Source: Bacteroidetes bacterium RIFCSPLOWO2_12_FULL_35_15 (GTDB taxonomy: Bacteria; Bacteroidota; Bacteroidia; 2-12-FULL-35-15). From it: a stretch of 64,000 nt of DNA. Below are positions 8,797 through 17,363 of the stretch, piece by piece. A model generated the notes under the pieces. It did not search any database and was not told where the DNA came from. It saw only the letters and a program-made list of their open reading frames with translations. The stretch covers positions 248,001 to 312,000 of the forward strand of contig MEPB01000019.1 in assembly GCA_001769385.1 (NCBI GenBank), written 5' to 3'. Every line of letters starts with the position of its first letter. Within the stretch, counting starts at the first letter, position 1. Position numbers and translations under genes: made by a program.

Positions 8797-9042
8797 ATGA
8801 AAAAAGTATTATTTATTGCAATTGTTGCAGTGGCTTCATTAGCTTCTTGCAAAAAAGACCGTGTTTGTACATGTACTACTACTGATGCTAGTTCAGGTAC
8901 AACTTCAATACAAGAAATAACTTATTTTGAAGCTAAAAAAGGTGATGCACGCCAACTATGTGCTGCGCAAGCAACCCAAACAAAAACAACTTCAGGTTCA
9001 GTTTCTGTAACTGGGGACAAAACAACATGTGAATTTAAATAG
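8797..9042 (+). CDS. Small Cys-containing lipoprotein
   Basis: 81 residues. The lipoprotein signal has a basic start, the core VLFIAIVAVASL and lipobox LASC (Cys at 18), followed by KKDRVCTCTTTDASSG. The mature part has four Cys: C24, C26, one near 54 in ARQLCAAQ, and one near 78 in KTTCEF. They could form two disulfides. I do not know its function. A strong terminator follows, so it is a single-gene unit. Confidence 0.7.
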   Translation: MKKVLFIAIVAVASLASCKKDRVCTCTTTDASSGTTSIQEITYFEAKKGDARQLCAAQATQTKTTSGSVSVTGDKTTCEFK

Positions 9043-9063
9043 TTTTATAAAAAAATAATTAAG

Positions 9064-9095
9064 AGCGTCCTGTAGTTAATGGGACGCTTTTTTTT
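9064..9095 (+). terminator. Rho-independent terminator
   Basis: Stem AGCGTCC / GGACGCT with an 11-base loop and a run of eight T. It ends the small lipoprotein transcript. The next start codon (9106) lies only 11 bases beyond, which argues against the earlier GTG-type start that would fall inside this stem. Confidence 0.85.
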
Positions 9096-9105
9096 CATTC
9101 AAAAT

Positions 9106-10065
9106 ATGCTTAAAAAAATTCTTTTTAGTTTTTTATGTGTTTTAGTAGGTATCGTATTCCTTGTTTCAGGATATACTAAAGGTGGTTTCCCATTCCCATA
9201 TTCTTCCCCAATTGAGCCTTTTGAATACACTTTTGTTGATTTAGGGATTGCTAATTGGCAAACAGCTCCATTTATTGCCCGTTTATTAATTGGATTAGAA
9301 TTGTTTATCGGCTTACTATTGGTCTTTAATATTAAACTAAAAAAAATAGCTTATAAATTAGGAATCATCACCTTGCTGATCTTTTGTATTTACCTTATAT
9401 TATTAATTTTGTTTTCCGGTAATAAAGGTAATTGTGGATGTTTTGGTGAGGTTTTCGCAATGACACCATTTTGGGCATTAATTAAAAACATCGTAATGCT
9501 CATCATTTTGGTAATTCTCTATAAGTTTCATGCTGGTTGGGATTCAAAAACTACAACTTATTTTTTATGGGCAACACTCGTATCGGCTGTGGGCTTGCCT
9601 TTTGTATGGAACCCTGTTGAATTAAGTTATTCTGAATCCTATTTAAACAAACCGGAAGAAAACTTTAAACTGGAGTTAGACACTTTATATGAGCATGCAT
9701 CCTTAAATATACCTCCCAAAACACTTTCTAAAGGCAAGCACATTATTGTTTTCATGAGTTTAACTTGTCCTCATTGCCGTATTGCAGCTAATAAGATCCG
9801 AATCATGCAGGAACGAAATCCTAATATTCCTTTTTATTTTGTTTTGAATGGAGAAGAAAAAAACTTAAAACCTTTTTTTGAAAATACACATACAGAAAAT
9901 ATTCCACATTGTATGCTAGTAGGTGGAAAGCCCATAAATTATTTTATTTATTTAGCAGGGACAACAATGCCGGCTATTTATATGGTTAATAATAGTGTGG
10001 TAGAACACAATGTAAATTATATTGATCTGGATCAGGGTGAAATAGAAAAGTGGTTAACGAAATAA
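9106..10065 (+). CDS. MauE/DoxX-like membrane domain fused to a thioredoxin-like domain
   Basis: 319 residues from the ATG at 9106. Residues about 1-165 contain four or more membrane helices and match the MauE/DoxX-like group: LVSGYTKGG after the first helix, FIARLLIGLELFIGLLLVF, and GNCGCFGE near residue 108, a Cys pair usual in this group. Residues about 190-319 form a thioredoxin-like domain with the redox motif CPHC near residue 220 (SLTCPHCRIAANKI). The cis-Pro region is TTMPAIYMV. I infer that the membrane part passes electrons to the CPHC domain, as in MauE or VKOR-like oxidoreductases, acting in the periplasm. The substrate is unknown. It stands alone between a terminator and a non-coding gap. 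Confidence 0.8.
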   Translation: MLKKILFSFLCVLVGIVFLVSGYTKGGFPFPYSSPIEPFEYTFVDLGIANWQTAPFIARLLIGLELFIGLLLVFNIKLKKIAYKLGIITLLIFCIYLILLILFSGNKGNCGCFGEVFAMTPFWALIKNIVMLIILVILYKFHAGWDSKTTTYFLWATLVSAVGLPFVWNPVELSYSESYLNKPEENFKLELDTLYEHASLNIPPKTLSKGKHIIVFMSLTCPHCRIAANKIRIMQERNPNIPFYFVLNGEEKNLKPFFENTHTENIPHCMLVGGKPINYFIYLAGTTMPAIYMVNNSVVEHNVNYIDLDQGEIEKWLTK

Positions 10066-10508
10066 ATTTCAGATTCAAATTTCATTACAGAACCCTTAAA
10101 CAATAAGTAGGGTTCACTCTAACACCAAGAATAGCAATGTTGTCGGATCATTTAAGCCTTTTTTGTTTTATTTGATGCAAACATTTCTATTGAAAATATG
10201 AAATTCCTTTGCACTTTTTTTCTTTTTTCATGATAAAAAGAAACAATTCTTCAGAGAAGAACTAGAGCAAACGATTCCTCCCCGCCTCTCTCCATTTTTC
10301 TGAATGTCTATGTGCGTTGCTAAAGCTCACACCAAGACCTTCATAAAAAATGGAGTTCACCCCGACTCTGCACCGCGTTTGCTCATTCCTCACGCGCGTT
10401 TTCAAAACAGCATTTTTCTTAAAATAATGCACCATTGATTTGCGCTTGCGTACGAGAATTTTGAGTGAACCTTAAGTAAACACAACGATTCGTATATTCG
10501 TACAAATT
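10066..10508. other. Non-coding gap, possible remnant of a degenerate element
   Basis: I find no gene in this stretch. Its base composition differs from its surroundings: 10270-10400 is clearly richer in G and C than the flanking DNA. On the minus strand a reading frame is broken by stops but gives protein-like pieces, including FFSEELFLFIMKKEKKC from about 10200-10260. This could be a decayed repeat or gene remnant. The label is uncertain. Confidence 0.35.
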
Positions 10509-10590
10509 CGTATTTCGTAGATACCCGTATTTCGTAGATACCCGTATTTCGTAGATACCGTATTTCGTAGATACCCGTATTTCGTAGATA
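10509..10590. repeat. 17-bp tandem repeat, about five copies
   Basis: The unit CGTATTTCGTAGATACC recurs at 10509, 10526, 10543, 10559 and 10576. The fourth copy starts one base early and the last is truncated to 15 bases. Copies are otherwise identical, which implies recent expansion. There are no spacers, so this is not a CRISPR. It ends six bases before the stop codon of the minus-strand TPM gene and could act on the 3' end of its mRNA. Confidence 0.9.
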
Positions 10591-10596
10591 TAAGAT

Positions 10597-11382
10597 CTAC
10601 CAGTTTCCTCCGGATCCACCACCACCAAAGCCGCCTCCACCAAAACCTCCGAACCCACCGGAAGAGCCTCCTCCGCCACCAAATCCTCTGCCACCACCCA
10701 TCATGGAACCTAAGAAAAATCCTGTGCCCATACTCAATCCTCCTCTTCCTCCACCACCTTTACTGGAACGTAAAATGATAAACAGGATAATAAAAATTAT
10801 TGGGATGATAACGCCTAATGGAATTCTTCTTTTTGAATGTTTTTTCCCATAAGCATCTGAGTTATATTCCCCTTTTGCTAATGACATTAATACATCAGTT
10901 GTTTTATCTAATGCATCATAATACTTTCCTGATTTTAAATTTGGAACGAGTTCATTTTCTTCAATTTGTCGGCATGTCAGATCGGGGATGGCTCCTTGTA
11001 ATCCATAACCGGGTGCAATAAAGTATTTGCGCTGTCCTTTTCCACCGGTCGGTTTTACCAGAATAACTATCCCGTTATCAAATTTTTCCTGACCAACCTT
11101 CCATTTTGCTCCGAGTTCTGTTGCGAAACTCCATGGCTCTTGACCTGCAAGATCATCAATAATTACTATTACTATTTGATTGGAAGTTTGATTTGCAAAA
11201 TCTTCTAATTTTTTTTCTAATTGTGATTCTTCCTGCTCAGAAAGAAAATCTGGAAATTCTTTGGAAAAATTATTTACCAATCTGGGAGGACTAGGCCGAT
11301 CAGGAATTCCAGCATTTTGAGCAATGGAACCAAATGCTGTGAAAAGAAAGAGGAAGATAGGGGCAGTTATTCTTGTTAGCAT
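10597..11382 (-). CDS. TPM domain protein (YgcG family), membrane-anchored with Gly-rich tail
   Basis: 261 residues. A signal peptide (ITAPIFLFLFTAFGSIAQ) leads to a TPM domain at about 35-165, with FPDFLSEQEESQLEKKLEDF, QIVIVIIDDLAG and KWKVGQEKFDNGIVILV. One membrane helix lies at about 188-206 (IPLGVIIPIIFIILFIIL). The last 50 residues are almost all Gly, Ser and Phe, the usual tail of YgcG-type proteins. TPM domains lie outside the cytoplasmic membrane and are linked to photosystem repair in plants; in bacteria the role is unclear. It is the last gene of a lemA-TPM-TPM run (53 bases after its neighbour), and LemA/TPM clusters are common in Bacteroidota. A tandem repeat begins just after its stop codon. 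Confidence 0.88.
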   Translation of the reverse strand: MLTRITAPIFLFLFTAFGSIAQNAGIPDRPSPPRLVNNFSKEFPDFLSEQEESQLEKKLEDFANQTSNQIVIVIIDDLAGQEPWSFATELGAKWKVGQEKFDNGIVILVKPTGGKGQRKYFIAPGYGLQGAIPDLTCRQIEENELVPNLKSGKYYDALDKTTDVLMSLAKGEYNSDAYGKKHSKRRIPLGVIIPIIFIILFIILRSSKGGGGRGGLSMGTGFFLGSMMGGGRGFGGGGGSSGGFGGFGGGGFGGGGSGGNW

Positions 11383-11435
11383 CTACAGATTATTAATTTT
11401 TTTTGTGTCATCTCTCTATCATGGAGAGGAGGTTT

Positions 11436-11873
11436 TTACTTCCCGAAACTTACTTCATTATTCAATTCATTTTTATCGTTGACTTGCAAAGGGAAATGAA
11501 CTTTTAGTTTTTTACCCGCCATTTCAATTCCTATTGCCAATCCTTCAGCAAATTCTTGTTTTTTGAAATGATCTAACAAAGTTTCTTTGATATGATCCCA
11601 AAATTTTTCAGGTACTTTTTCATTGATGCCTTTATCACCGAGAATAGCGAATTTCCGGTCATTCACAGCTAAATAAAATAAAACACCATTTCGCAATTCG
11701 GTTTTATCCATTTTTAAATTATGAAACACCGCAGCTGCTTTGTCCAAAACATTTTCCTTACAATCATCATCAATATGCACACGAATTTCACCGGATGTAT
11801 TTAACTCCGCCTGAGCAATTGAGTCGGTTATTGTTTTTTGTTGATCCTTTGTAAAGAATTTTTTCGCGTTCAT
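11436..11873 (-). CDS. TPM domain-containing protein without signal peptide
   Basis: 145 residues that are essentially a bare TPM domain: FFTKDQQKTITDSIAQAE, TSGEIRVHIDDDC, LRNGVLFYLAVNDRKFAILG and IGIEMAGKKLKVHFPL. No signal peptide or membrane helix is visible, so it differs in location from its downstream neighbour. It starts four bases after the lemA stop codon, which implies co-translation with lemA. It may help the membrane-bound TPM protein; that is inferred from position only. Confidence 0.85.
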   Translation of the reverse strand: MNAKKFFTKDQQKTITDSIAQAELNTSGEIRVHIDDDCKENVLDKAAAVFHNLKMDKTELRNGVLFYLAVNDRKFAILGDKGINEKVPEKFWDHIKETLLDHFKKQEFAEGLAIGIEMAGKKLKVHFPLQVNDKNELNNEVSFGK

Positions 11874-11877
11874 GTTC

Positions 11878-12432
11878 TTAAAATTTTACTTCCGGAGCTT
11901 TTTCTGAACCTTCAGCTGCTTTGAATGATTCTTTTTGAGGGAATCTGGTTTTACTTAAAAGCGTTTCATTTATAAATCCTGTGATGTGTGCGTTATACAA
12001 AGCCACTTTCTCATTGTATTGGTCGCGGGCATAATTTATTCTGTTTTCTGTTCCTTCCAATTGCGCCTGCAAATCCTTGAAATTTTCAGTTGAACGAATT
12101 TGAGGGTATGCCTCAAAAGCTAAGTTAATAGCCGTGTTTATTTTTTTGCCCATTAACTCCATGTCTTCAGGAGTTTTTGCACCAACAATGCCCGCACGAG
12201 CTTCAGTTACAGTAGTTAAAATGCCTCTTTCGTTTGCAGCGGCACCCTTCACTGTGGCCACTAATTGGGGAACTAAATCAGCACGTCTCTGATAACTGGA
12301 TTGAACGTCACCCCAAGCGTTATCTACCAGTTTTTGATACTCATTTGCAGTATTAAAATTACTTCTGTACATCAAAAAAATAATCAATATAAATGCTAAT
12401 ATTGATCCGAGTATTATCCATGTTTTATTCAT
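11878..12432 (-). CDS. lemA: LemA family protein
   Basis: 184 residues. One N-terminal membrane helix (WIILGSILAFILIIFLMY) is followed by a long helical domain with the LemA signature: YQKLVDNAWGDVQSSYQRRA, DLVPQLVATVKG, AYPQIRSTENFKDLQAQLEG and RINYARDQYNEKV. The C terminus is short and acidic. LemA proteins are anchored in the membrane with the helical bundle outside; their function is not settled. It is the first gene of the lemA-TPM-TPM operon, and the gap to the second gene is four bases. Confidence 0.93.
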   Translation of the reverse strand: MNKTWIILGSILAFILIIFLMYRSNFNTANEYQKLVDNAWGDVQSSYQRRADLVPQLVATVKGAAANERGILTTVTEARAGIVGAKTPEDMELMGKKINTAINLAFEAYPQIRSTENFKDLQAQLEGTENRINYARDQYNEKVALYNAHITGFINETLLSKTRFPQKESFKAAEGSEKAPEVKF

Positions 12433-12509
12433 TTTTTTGTTTTTTTAATTGATTAAATATAATTTATTTTGTTAAACCAAATGGTATTTAAAGTGTTTTT
12501 CTGATTCTT

Positions 12510-14384
12510 CTAATCAATCAATTCCACACTGCGTTTAATAAATTTAGTCAATTCTTCCCCTTTTAATAATCCTTGCGAAAGCATTGCTAAATCAGCAGTT
12601 TGTTTAGTTAATTGTTTTTGTTTATCAGCATCTTTCTCATGTAATATTTTGGAGATCAATGGATGATTACTATTAACAATTAAATTATGCATATCCGGCA
12701 TGGAGCCGTAAAAATTCATTCCTCCACCGCCCATGGCGCTCATGTCTTTCATTCTGCGCATAAATTCAGGTTTGGTGATCAGCATCGGTGCATCTTTTTC
12801 GCTCAGACTTTCAAATACAACAATGAATTTTTCTTTCGGGACAACAGATTCAATAACAGGCTGTAATTGTTTTTGTTCTGCTTCCGAGAGTTTTGAAGGT
12901 TGTGCTTCCTCTTTCTTTATAAGTTTATCAATTGTATCAGCATCCACACGAACAAAAGATGTATCCTTTAATTTGGATTCTAATTGATTGATGTAATGTG
13001 AGTCGATCGGACTATCAAATATCAATACATCATAACCACGATCTTTTGCTGTTTCAATAAAACTGTGCTGTTCATCTATGTTAGTAGTGTATAAATAAAT
13101 AACACGTTTGTCTTTATCAGTTTGTATTGGTGCAACTTTTTCTGCATATTCTTCCAGCGTAGCGTATTTGCCATCAGTGCTTTTTAGCAAGGCAAACTTT
13201 TGTGCTTTGTCATAAAATTTATCTTCCGAAAGCATTCCATACTGCACAAATATTTTTATATCTTCCCATTTAGCTTCAAAATCAGCACGGTCTTTCTTGA
13301 AAATATCTTCCAGCTTATCAGCCACTTTTTTAGTGATGTGTGAGGAGATCTTTTTTACGTTACTATCGCTTTGTAAATAGCTGCGACTAACATTTAATGG
13401 GATATCAGGTGAGTCAAGCACACCACGTAACAAGGTTAAAAAATCAGGAACAATGTTTTCTACTGAATCAGTAACAAACACCTGATTGCTGTATAATTGG
13501 ATTTTATCTTTTTGTATCTCGATCGATTTTTTAATTTTCGGGAAATATAAAATTCCGGTAAGATTAAAAGGATAATCAACATTCAAATGAATATGGAAGA
13601 GTGGATCTTCAAAACTCATCGGATACAATTCATGATAAAATTTATTGTAATCTTCATCTGTTAGATCTGCTGGTTTTTTTGTCCATGCAGGAACCGGATT
13701 ATTGATGATATTATCTACTTCAACTTCTACATCTTTTTCACCTTCTTTTTTTGTTTCTTTTTTTGTACCGAATTTTATTTCGACAGGTAAAAATTTGCAA
13801 TATTTTTTTAGCAATTCACCGATACGATATTCTTCTAAAAATTCTTCTGAGTCATCAGCTATATGAAGAATGATATCTGTTCCTCTTTCTGTTCTTTTAG
13901 CATCTTTAATTGTATAATCAGGGCTGCCATCACATTCCCAACGAACAGCTTTTGAGCCTTCTTTATGCGATAAAGTAACTATTTCTACTTTTTTTGCAAC
14001 CATAAAACCGGAATAAAAACCCAATCCGAAATGACCAATAATGGCATTTGCTTCTGCTGCTTTGTCCTTGTATTTATTTACAAATTCTTCGGCACCACTA
14101 AAAGCTATTTGAGTAATGTATTTCTCAATTTCTTCTCCAGTCATACCAATACCTTTGTCCTTGATGGTAAGTGTTTTTTTCTTTTTATCAATTACCACTT
14201 CAATTTTAATATCACCTAAATCGCCTTTGGCTTCACCAATTGATGAAAGTGTTTTTAATTTTTGAGTAGCATCAACAGCATTTGAAACAAGCTCACGTAA
14301 AAATATTTCGTGATCGCTGTACAAGAATTTTTTAATGATCGGGAAAATGTTTTCTGTTTGAACATTTATTTTTCCGGTTTGCAT
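12510..14384 (-). CDS. htpG: Molecular chaperone HtpG (Hsp90)
   Basis: 624 residues, full length for bacterial Hsp90. The N-terminal GHKL ATPase domain carries HEIFLRELVSNAVDATQKL (catalytic Glu, Mg-binding Asn), DKGIGMTGEEI and IGHFGLGFYSGFMVAKKV. The middle domain holds the conserved loop with Arg near PLNVSRSYLQSD. The C-terminal dimerisation part ends without an MEEVD motif, as expected in bacteria. It assists folding and remodelling of client proteins in the cytoplasm with DnaK. Upstream on its strand is a short AT-rich gap shared with the divergent ABC-F transcript. I see no CIRCE-like inverted repeat in that gap. Confidence 0.97.
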   Translation of the reverse strand: MQTGKINVQTENIFPIIKKFLYSDHEIFLRELVSNAVDATQKLKTLSSIGEAKGDLGDIKIEVVIDKKKKTLTIKDKGIGMTGEEIEKYITQIAFSGAEEFVNKYKDKAAEANAIIGHFGLGFYSGFMVAKKVEIVTLSHKEGSKAVRWECDGSPDYTIKDAKRTERGTDIILHIADDSEEFLEEYRIGELLKKYCKFLPVEIKFGTKKETKKEGEKDVEVEVDNIINNPVPAWTKKPADLTDEDYNKFYHELYPMSFEDPLFHIHLNVDYPFNLTGILYFPKIKKSIEIQKDKIQLYSNQVFVTDSVENIVPDFLTLLRGVLDSPDIPLNVSRSYLQSDSNVKKISSHITKKVADKLEDIFKKDRADFEAKWEDIKIFVQYGMLSEDKFYDKAQKFALLKSTDGKYATLEEYAEKVAPIQTDKDKRVIYLYTTNIDEQHSFIETAKDRGYDVLIFDSPIDSHYINQLESKLKDTSFVRVDADTIDKLIKKEEAQPSKLSEAEQKQLQPVIESVVPKEKFIVVFESLSEKDAPMLITKPEFMRRMKDMSAMGGGGMNFYGSMPDMHNLIVNSNHPLISKILHEKDADKQKQLTKQTADLAMLSQGLLKGEELTKFIKRSVELID

Positions 14385-14495
14385 CGTTATTTATATTTAA
14401 GGGTTTATGTAAAATTATTTTGACGCCAATTGATTTCAAATGATGTGCCATTGCTTATGAACTGACAAGATGGCAAGGTTCTCTTGCATTTATCA

Positions 14496-14527
14496 TTGAG
14501 AAAAGGCTGTTTTTTTTCGTATCTTCG
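14496..14527 (+). promoter_or_regulatory. Weak candidate promoter for the ABC-F leader transcript
   Basis: TATCTTCG at 14520-14527 differs from TAnnTTTG by one base. A TTG at 14496-14498 lies 21 rather than 19 bases upstream. It is 36 bases before the leader ATG. Confidence 0.35.
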
Positions 14528-14563
14528 CGCGCTAAAAATTAAAATCTATCAAGTAAAATAGCC

Positions 14564-14635
14564 ATGTGTAAAACGGACACCATTACTTCTGAAGATAACA
14601 TGGTGTATTCCATGTGGCAAAAAATAAAAAAATAA
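14564..14635 (+). CDS. Possible 23-residue leader peptide upstream of the ABC-F gene
   Basis: A complete short ORF: ATG at 14564, 23 codons, TAA at 14633-14635, ending ten bases before the ABC-F start. The peptide begins MCKTDTITSED and ends MVYSMWQKIKK, with a Trp and a lysine-rich end. Two hairpins that share bases and cannot form together lie inside it. Several antibiotic-resistance ABC-F genes are controlled by short upstream ORFs and attenuation, so the layout is suggestive. The function is inferred and no homolog is known to me. It could also be chance, given its small size. Confidence 0.45.
   Translation: MCKTDTITSEDNMVYSMWQKIKK
14577..14615 (+). promoter_or_regulatory. Two mutually exclusive hairpins in the ABC-F leader
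   Basis: Hairpin 1: ACACCAT (14577-14583) pairs with ATGGTGT (14600-14606). Hairpin 2: ACATGG (14598-14603) pairs with CCATGT (14610-14615). They share bases 14600-14603, so only one can form. A ribosome paused on the first codons of the leader would block hairpin 1 and favour hairpin 2. No T-tract follows, so any effect would be on translation rather than termination. Confidence 0.45.
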
Positions 14636-14645
14636 TAAATTATAC

Positions 14646-16571
14646 ATGAATTATTTATCTATTGAATCCCTTTCAAAATCTTACGGAGAAAAGCGTTTGT
14701 TCGACAATATCAGTTTTGGTCTTAATCAGGGGCAACGTACCGGTTTAATTGCCAAAAATGGGGCAGGGAAATCCACATTGCTAAAAACCATTATGGGTAA
14801 AGAGATCGCAGACAGCGGCACCATTACTTTCCGGAAAGACATTGTGGTGACTTATCTTGATCAAAATCCTCTGTTTGATGAAAGCAAAACGGTGATTGAA
14901 ACCATTTATAACACCAACAATCCGCTATTGAATGCTGTACGTGATTATGAATCTGCGCTTACGGCATTTGAAAACGACTATAATGATAAAACATCCGATC
15001 AACTCGAAAAATGTAGTGCGATGATGGATAAGCTGGAAGCTTGGGATTTTGAAGCCAAGATCCATGAGATTTTACAACGATTGAAAATTGCTTTTTTGGA
15101 CACGCAAATTTCAACTCTTTCGGGCGGACAAAAAAAACGTGTTGCATTGGCGAAAGTGTTGATCAATGAACCTGATCTGTTAATATTAGATGAGCCTACC
15201 AATCACTTAGATGTAGAAATGATCGAATGGCTCGAAAACTATTTGGTGTCGCGAGATCTAACATTGTTACTTGTTACGCATGATCGCTATTTTTTAGATA
15301 GTGTTTGTAACGAGATCATAGAAATTGATAACGGGAAATTATTTCATTACAAAGGTAATTTTCAATATTTTGTGGAGAAGAAAGCCGAGCGTGAAGCAAT
15401 GGAAAGCAGTGAAATTGATAAAGCAAAAAATTTATACCGCAGAGAGTTAGAATGGGTTCGCAAAATGCCGAGAGCTCGTGGTACAAAAGCAAAGTATCGT
15501 GTTGATTCTTTTTATGAAACAAAAGAAAAAGCATTCAGCGGACAAAAAGAAGAGAAGTTAGAGTTGGGTGTAAAAATGTCGCGAATTGGCGGAAAGATTC
15601 TGGAATTTATTAAGATCAAAAAAGCGTTTGGCGAAACAAAAATTGTAAATGATTTTTCGTATGTGTTTAAAAAAGGTGAAAAAATTGGTGTTATCGGTAA
15701 AAATGGAGTAGGGAAGTCCACCTTTTTAAATATGATCATGGGTATGGAAATGCCTGATGCCGGGAAGATACAAAGCGGAGAAACCATCATCTTTGGTTAT
15801 TATTCCCAGGAAGGGTTACAGCTGAATGAAGACAAGCGTGTAATAGAAGTAGTAAAAGATATTGCGGAATTTATTCCGTTGGCGGATGGCTCCAAACTTT
15901 CTGCATCCGGATTACTGACCAAATTTTTATTTCCTCCTGATGTGCAATATGGTTATGTTTCGAAATTGAGTGGTGGCGAAAGAAGAAGGTTATATTTAAT
16001 GACCATCCTGATAAAAAATCCTAATTTTTTAATACTGGATGAGCCTACCAATGATTTGGACATTGTAACATTAAGTGTGTTAGAAGATTTCCTGACCAAC
16101 TTCCAGGGATGTGTGTTGATTGTAACACATGATCGTTATTTTATGGATAAAATGGTGGACCATTTATTTGTATTTGAAGGTGGTGGCGTGGTACGTGACT
16201 TCCCCGGAAATTATACCGAATACCGCGATAAAAAAGAATCAGAAGATAAAATTCAACGTAAAGAAGAAAGTGGAAGTAAGATTATTCCTGAAATTAGCAA
16301 TATCCCGAACACAACGATTAGTAATTCGGATTCATTAGTAACTCGTAGTGTTCCGAAAAAGAAATTAAGCTTCAAAGAAAAATTTGAATTTGAACAATTA
16401 GAAAAAGATATTGCTGCACTTGAAGCAGAAAAAATAAAAACTACCGAATTACTGAATGCAGGAAGTGATAAGCATGAAGAAATAATTGAGTGGAGTAGTA
16501 AGATCGAAAAAATTATTTCTGAACTGGATGAAAAATCTTTGCGTTGGTTGGAGTTGAGTGAGGGAATCTAA
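14646..16571 (+). CDS. ABC-F family ATPase, Uup-like
   Basis: 641 residues with two ABC domains and no membrane segments, hence ABC-F. Domain 1 (about 1-240) has Walker A AKNGAGKST, signature LSGGQKKRVALAKVL and Walker B LLILDEPTNHLD. Domain 2 (about 318-530) has GKNGVGKST, LSGGERRRLYLMTIL and FLILDEPTNDLD. The linker (about 240-315) is charged and helical, the region that reaches into the ribosomal E site in this family. A C-terminal coiled coil at about 575-640 (FEQLEKDIAALEAEKIKTTE) is typical of Uup. ABC-F proteins act on ribosomes; Uup affects ribosome function and transposon excision in E. coli. A short ORF with alternative hairpins precedes it. Its stop codon overlaps the end of a decayed convergent gene. 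Confidence 0.93.
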   Translation: MNYLSIESLSKSYGEKRLFDNISFGLNQGQRTGLIAKNGAGKSTLLKTIMGKEIADSGTITFRKDIVVTYLDQNPLFDESKTVIETIYNTNNPLLNAVRDYESALTAFENDYNDKTSDQLEKCSAMMDKLEAWDFEAKIHEILQRLKIAFLDTQISTLSGGQKKRVALAKVLINEPDLLILDEPTNHLDVEMIEWLENYLVSRDLTLLLVTHDRYFLDSVCNEIIEIDNGKLFHYKGNFQYFVEKKAEREAMESSEIDKAKNLYRRELEWVRKMPRARGTKAKYRVDSFYETKEKAFSGQKEEKLELGVKMSRIGGKILEFIKIKKAFGETKIVNDFSYVFKKGEKIGVIGKNGVGKSTFLNMIMGMEMPDAGKIQSGETIIFGYYSQEGLQLNEDKRVIEVVKDIAEFIPLADGSKLSASGLLTKFLFPPDVQYGYVSKLSGGERRRLYLMTILIKNPNFLILDEPTNDLDIVTLSVLEDFLTNFQGCVLIVTHDRYFMDKMVDHLFVFEGGGVVRDFPGNYTEYRDKKESEDKIQRKEESGSKIIPEISNIPNTTISNSDSLVTRSVPKKKLSFKEKFEFEQLEKDIAALEAEKIKTTELLNAGSDKHEEIIEWSSKIEKIISELDEKSLRWLELSEGI

Positions 16572-17250
16572 TTACTTGTTGTGTTTTGTAAACCCAACTT
16601 ATAAGTAAAACCAATTAACAGATTTGTTGAGTTCGTTTTTATTGCCTCATTATTTATATCCGGATGTTTCAGCACATTTATTAGTCCTAAGTTATTTCTT
16701 ATTTCAAAAGAAATTGCAAATTTATTTTTGAGTGGAACTAACATTCCAAATCCAGCTGTAATCCCCGTATCAAATCGTTTGTAAAGGTTTGTGTTATCAG
16801 CATTAGGAACATAAATTGCTGTAATATTTTGTAAACGATTGTCTGCTTTATTAAATAACCGAAAAACATACCGGCATTTGCAAAGTATTTTATTCTTTTT
16901 CCAAATGTTGCGCGAAGAAGAATTGGAACCGTTAAATAATCAAAATGATTGGGCCATGCAGCTTGAGCCATAATCTCCCCACTTTGAAAAGTTAACGGTA
17001 TATCCGCTAATGAACCTTTCCGTTCGTAGGCAACACTTGTTCTTAATGAAAGTGCTTTTTAAAAATTATATTGAAAAAATAGGCCACTAGAAAAACCAAT
17101 CGCTGGTTTGTGATATTTTTTAATTATATCATTGCCTCGAAGGAAAATTAGACTTGGACTACCTTCAATCCCAATGTCAATTTTATTTTGTTGTCCGAAA
17201 ACTATAACTGCTAGAAGAAGTGATGGAACTACGAGGAGTAATCTTTTCAT
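16568..17250 (-). pseudogene. Decayed PorT-like outer-membrane protein gene
   Basis: A PorT-family-like barrel gene with two lesions. The start (ATG ending at 17250) gives a signal peptide (LLLVVPSLLLAVIVFGQ) and IDIGIEGSPSLIFLRG. An in-frame TAA at 17059-17061 interrupts it after FFQYNF. The same frame continues with KALSLRTSVAYERKGS and FDYLTVPILLRATFGK. A frameshift near 16860, in an A-run, is needed to continue with ADNRLQNITAIYVPNAD and FAISFEIRNNLG to the stop at 16568-16570. The reconstructed protein is about 226 residues, normal for PorT-like barrels. The end overlaps the ABC-F stop codon by four bases. Either it is truly inactive or the assembly contains errors. Confidence 0.8.
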
Positions 17251-17363
17251 CTTTTTATAAAATGGCTAATGTTTCTCTAAACGAAAACCCTTTCGATTTA
17301 TTATATTTTTTTAGATGCTGTTTAAAATTTAGAAAAGAATAAAATTTAGATATTTTTAACCCA

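Noticed and set aside
10509-10590. Possible CRISPR array
   Set aside because: The 17-bp units are directly adjacent without spacers, and no cas genes are present.
10419-10697. Minus-strand 92-codon frame through the tandem repeat
   Set aside because: It overlaps the TPM gene in another frame and is a product of the repeat and the glycine-codon run.
14385-14645. CIRCE-like element for htpG
   Set aside because: No TTAGCACTC / GAGTGCTAA inverted repeat is present in the gap.
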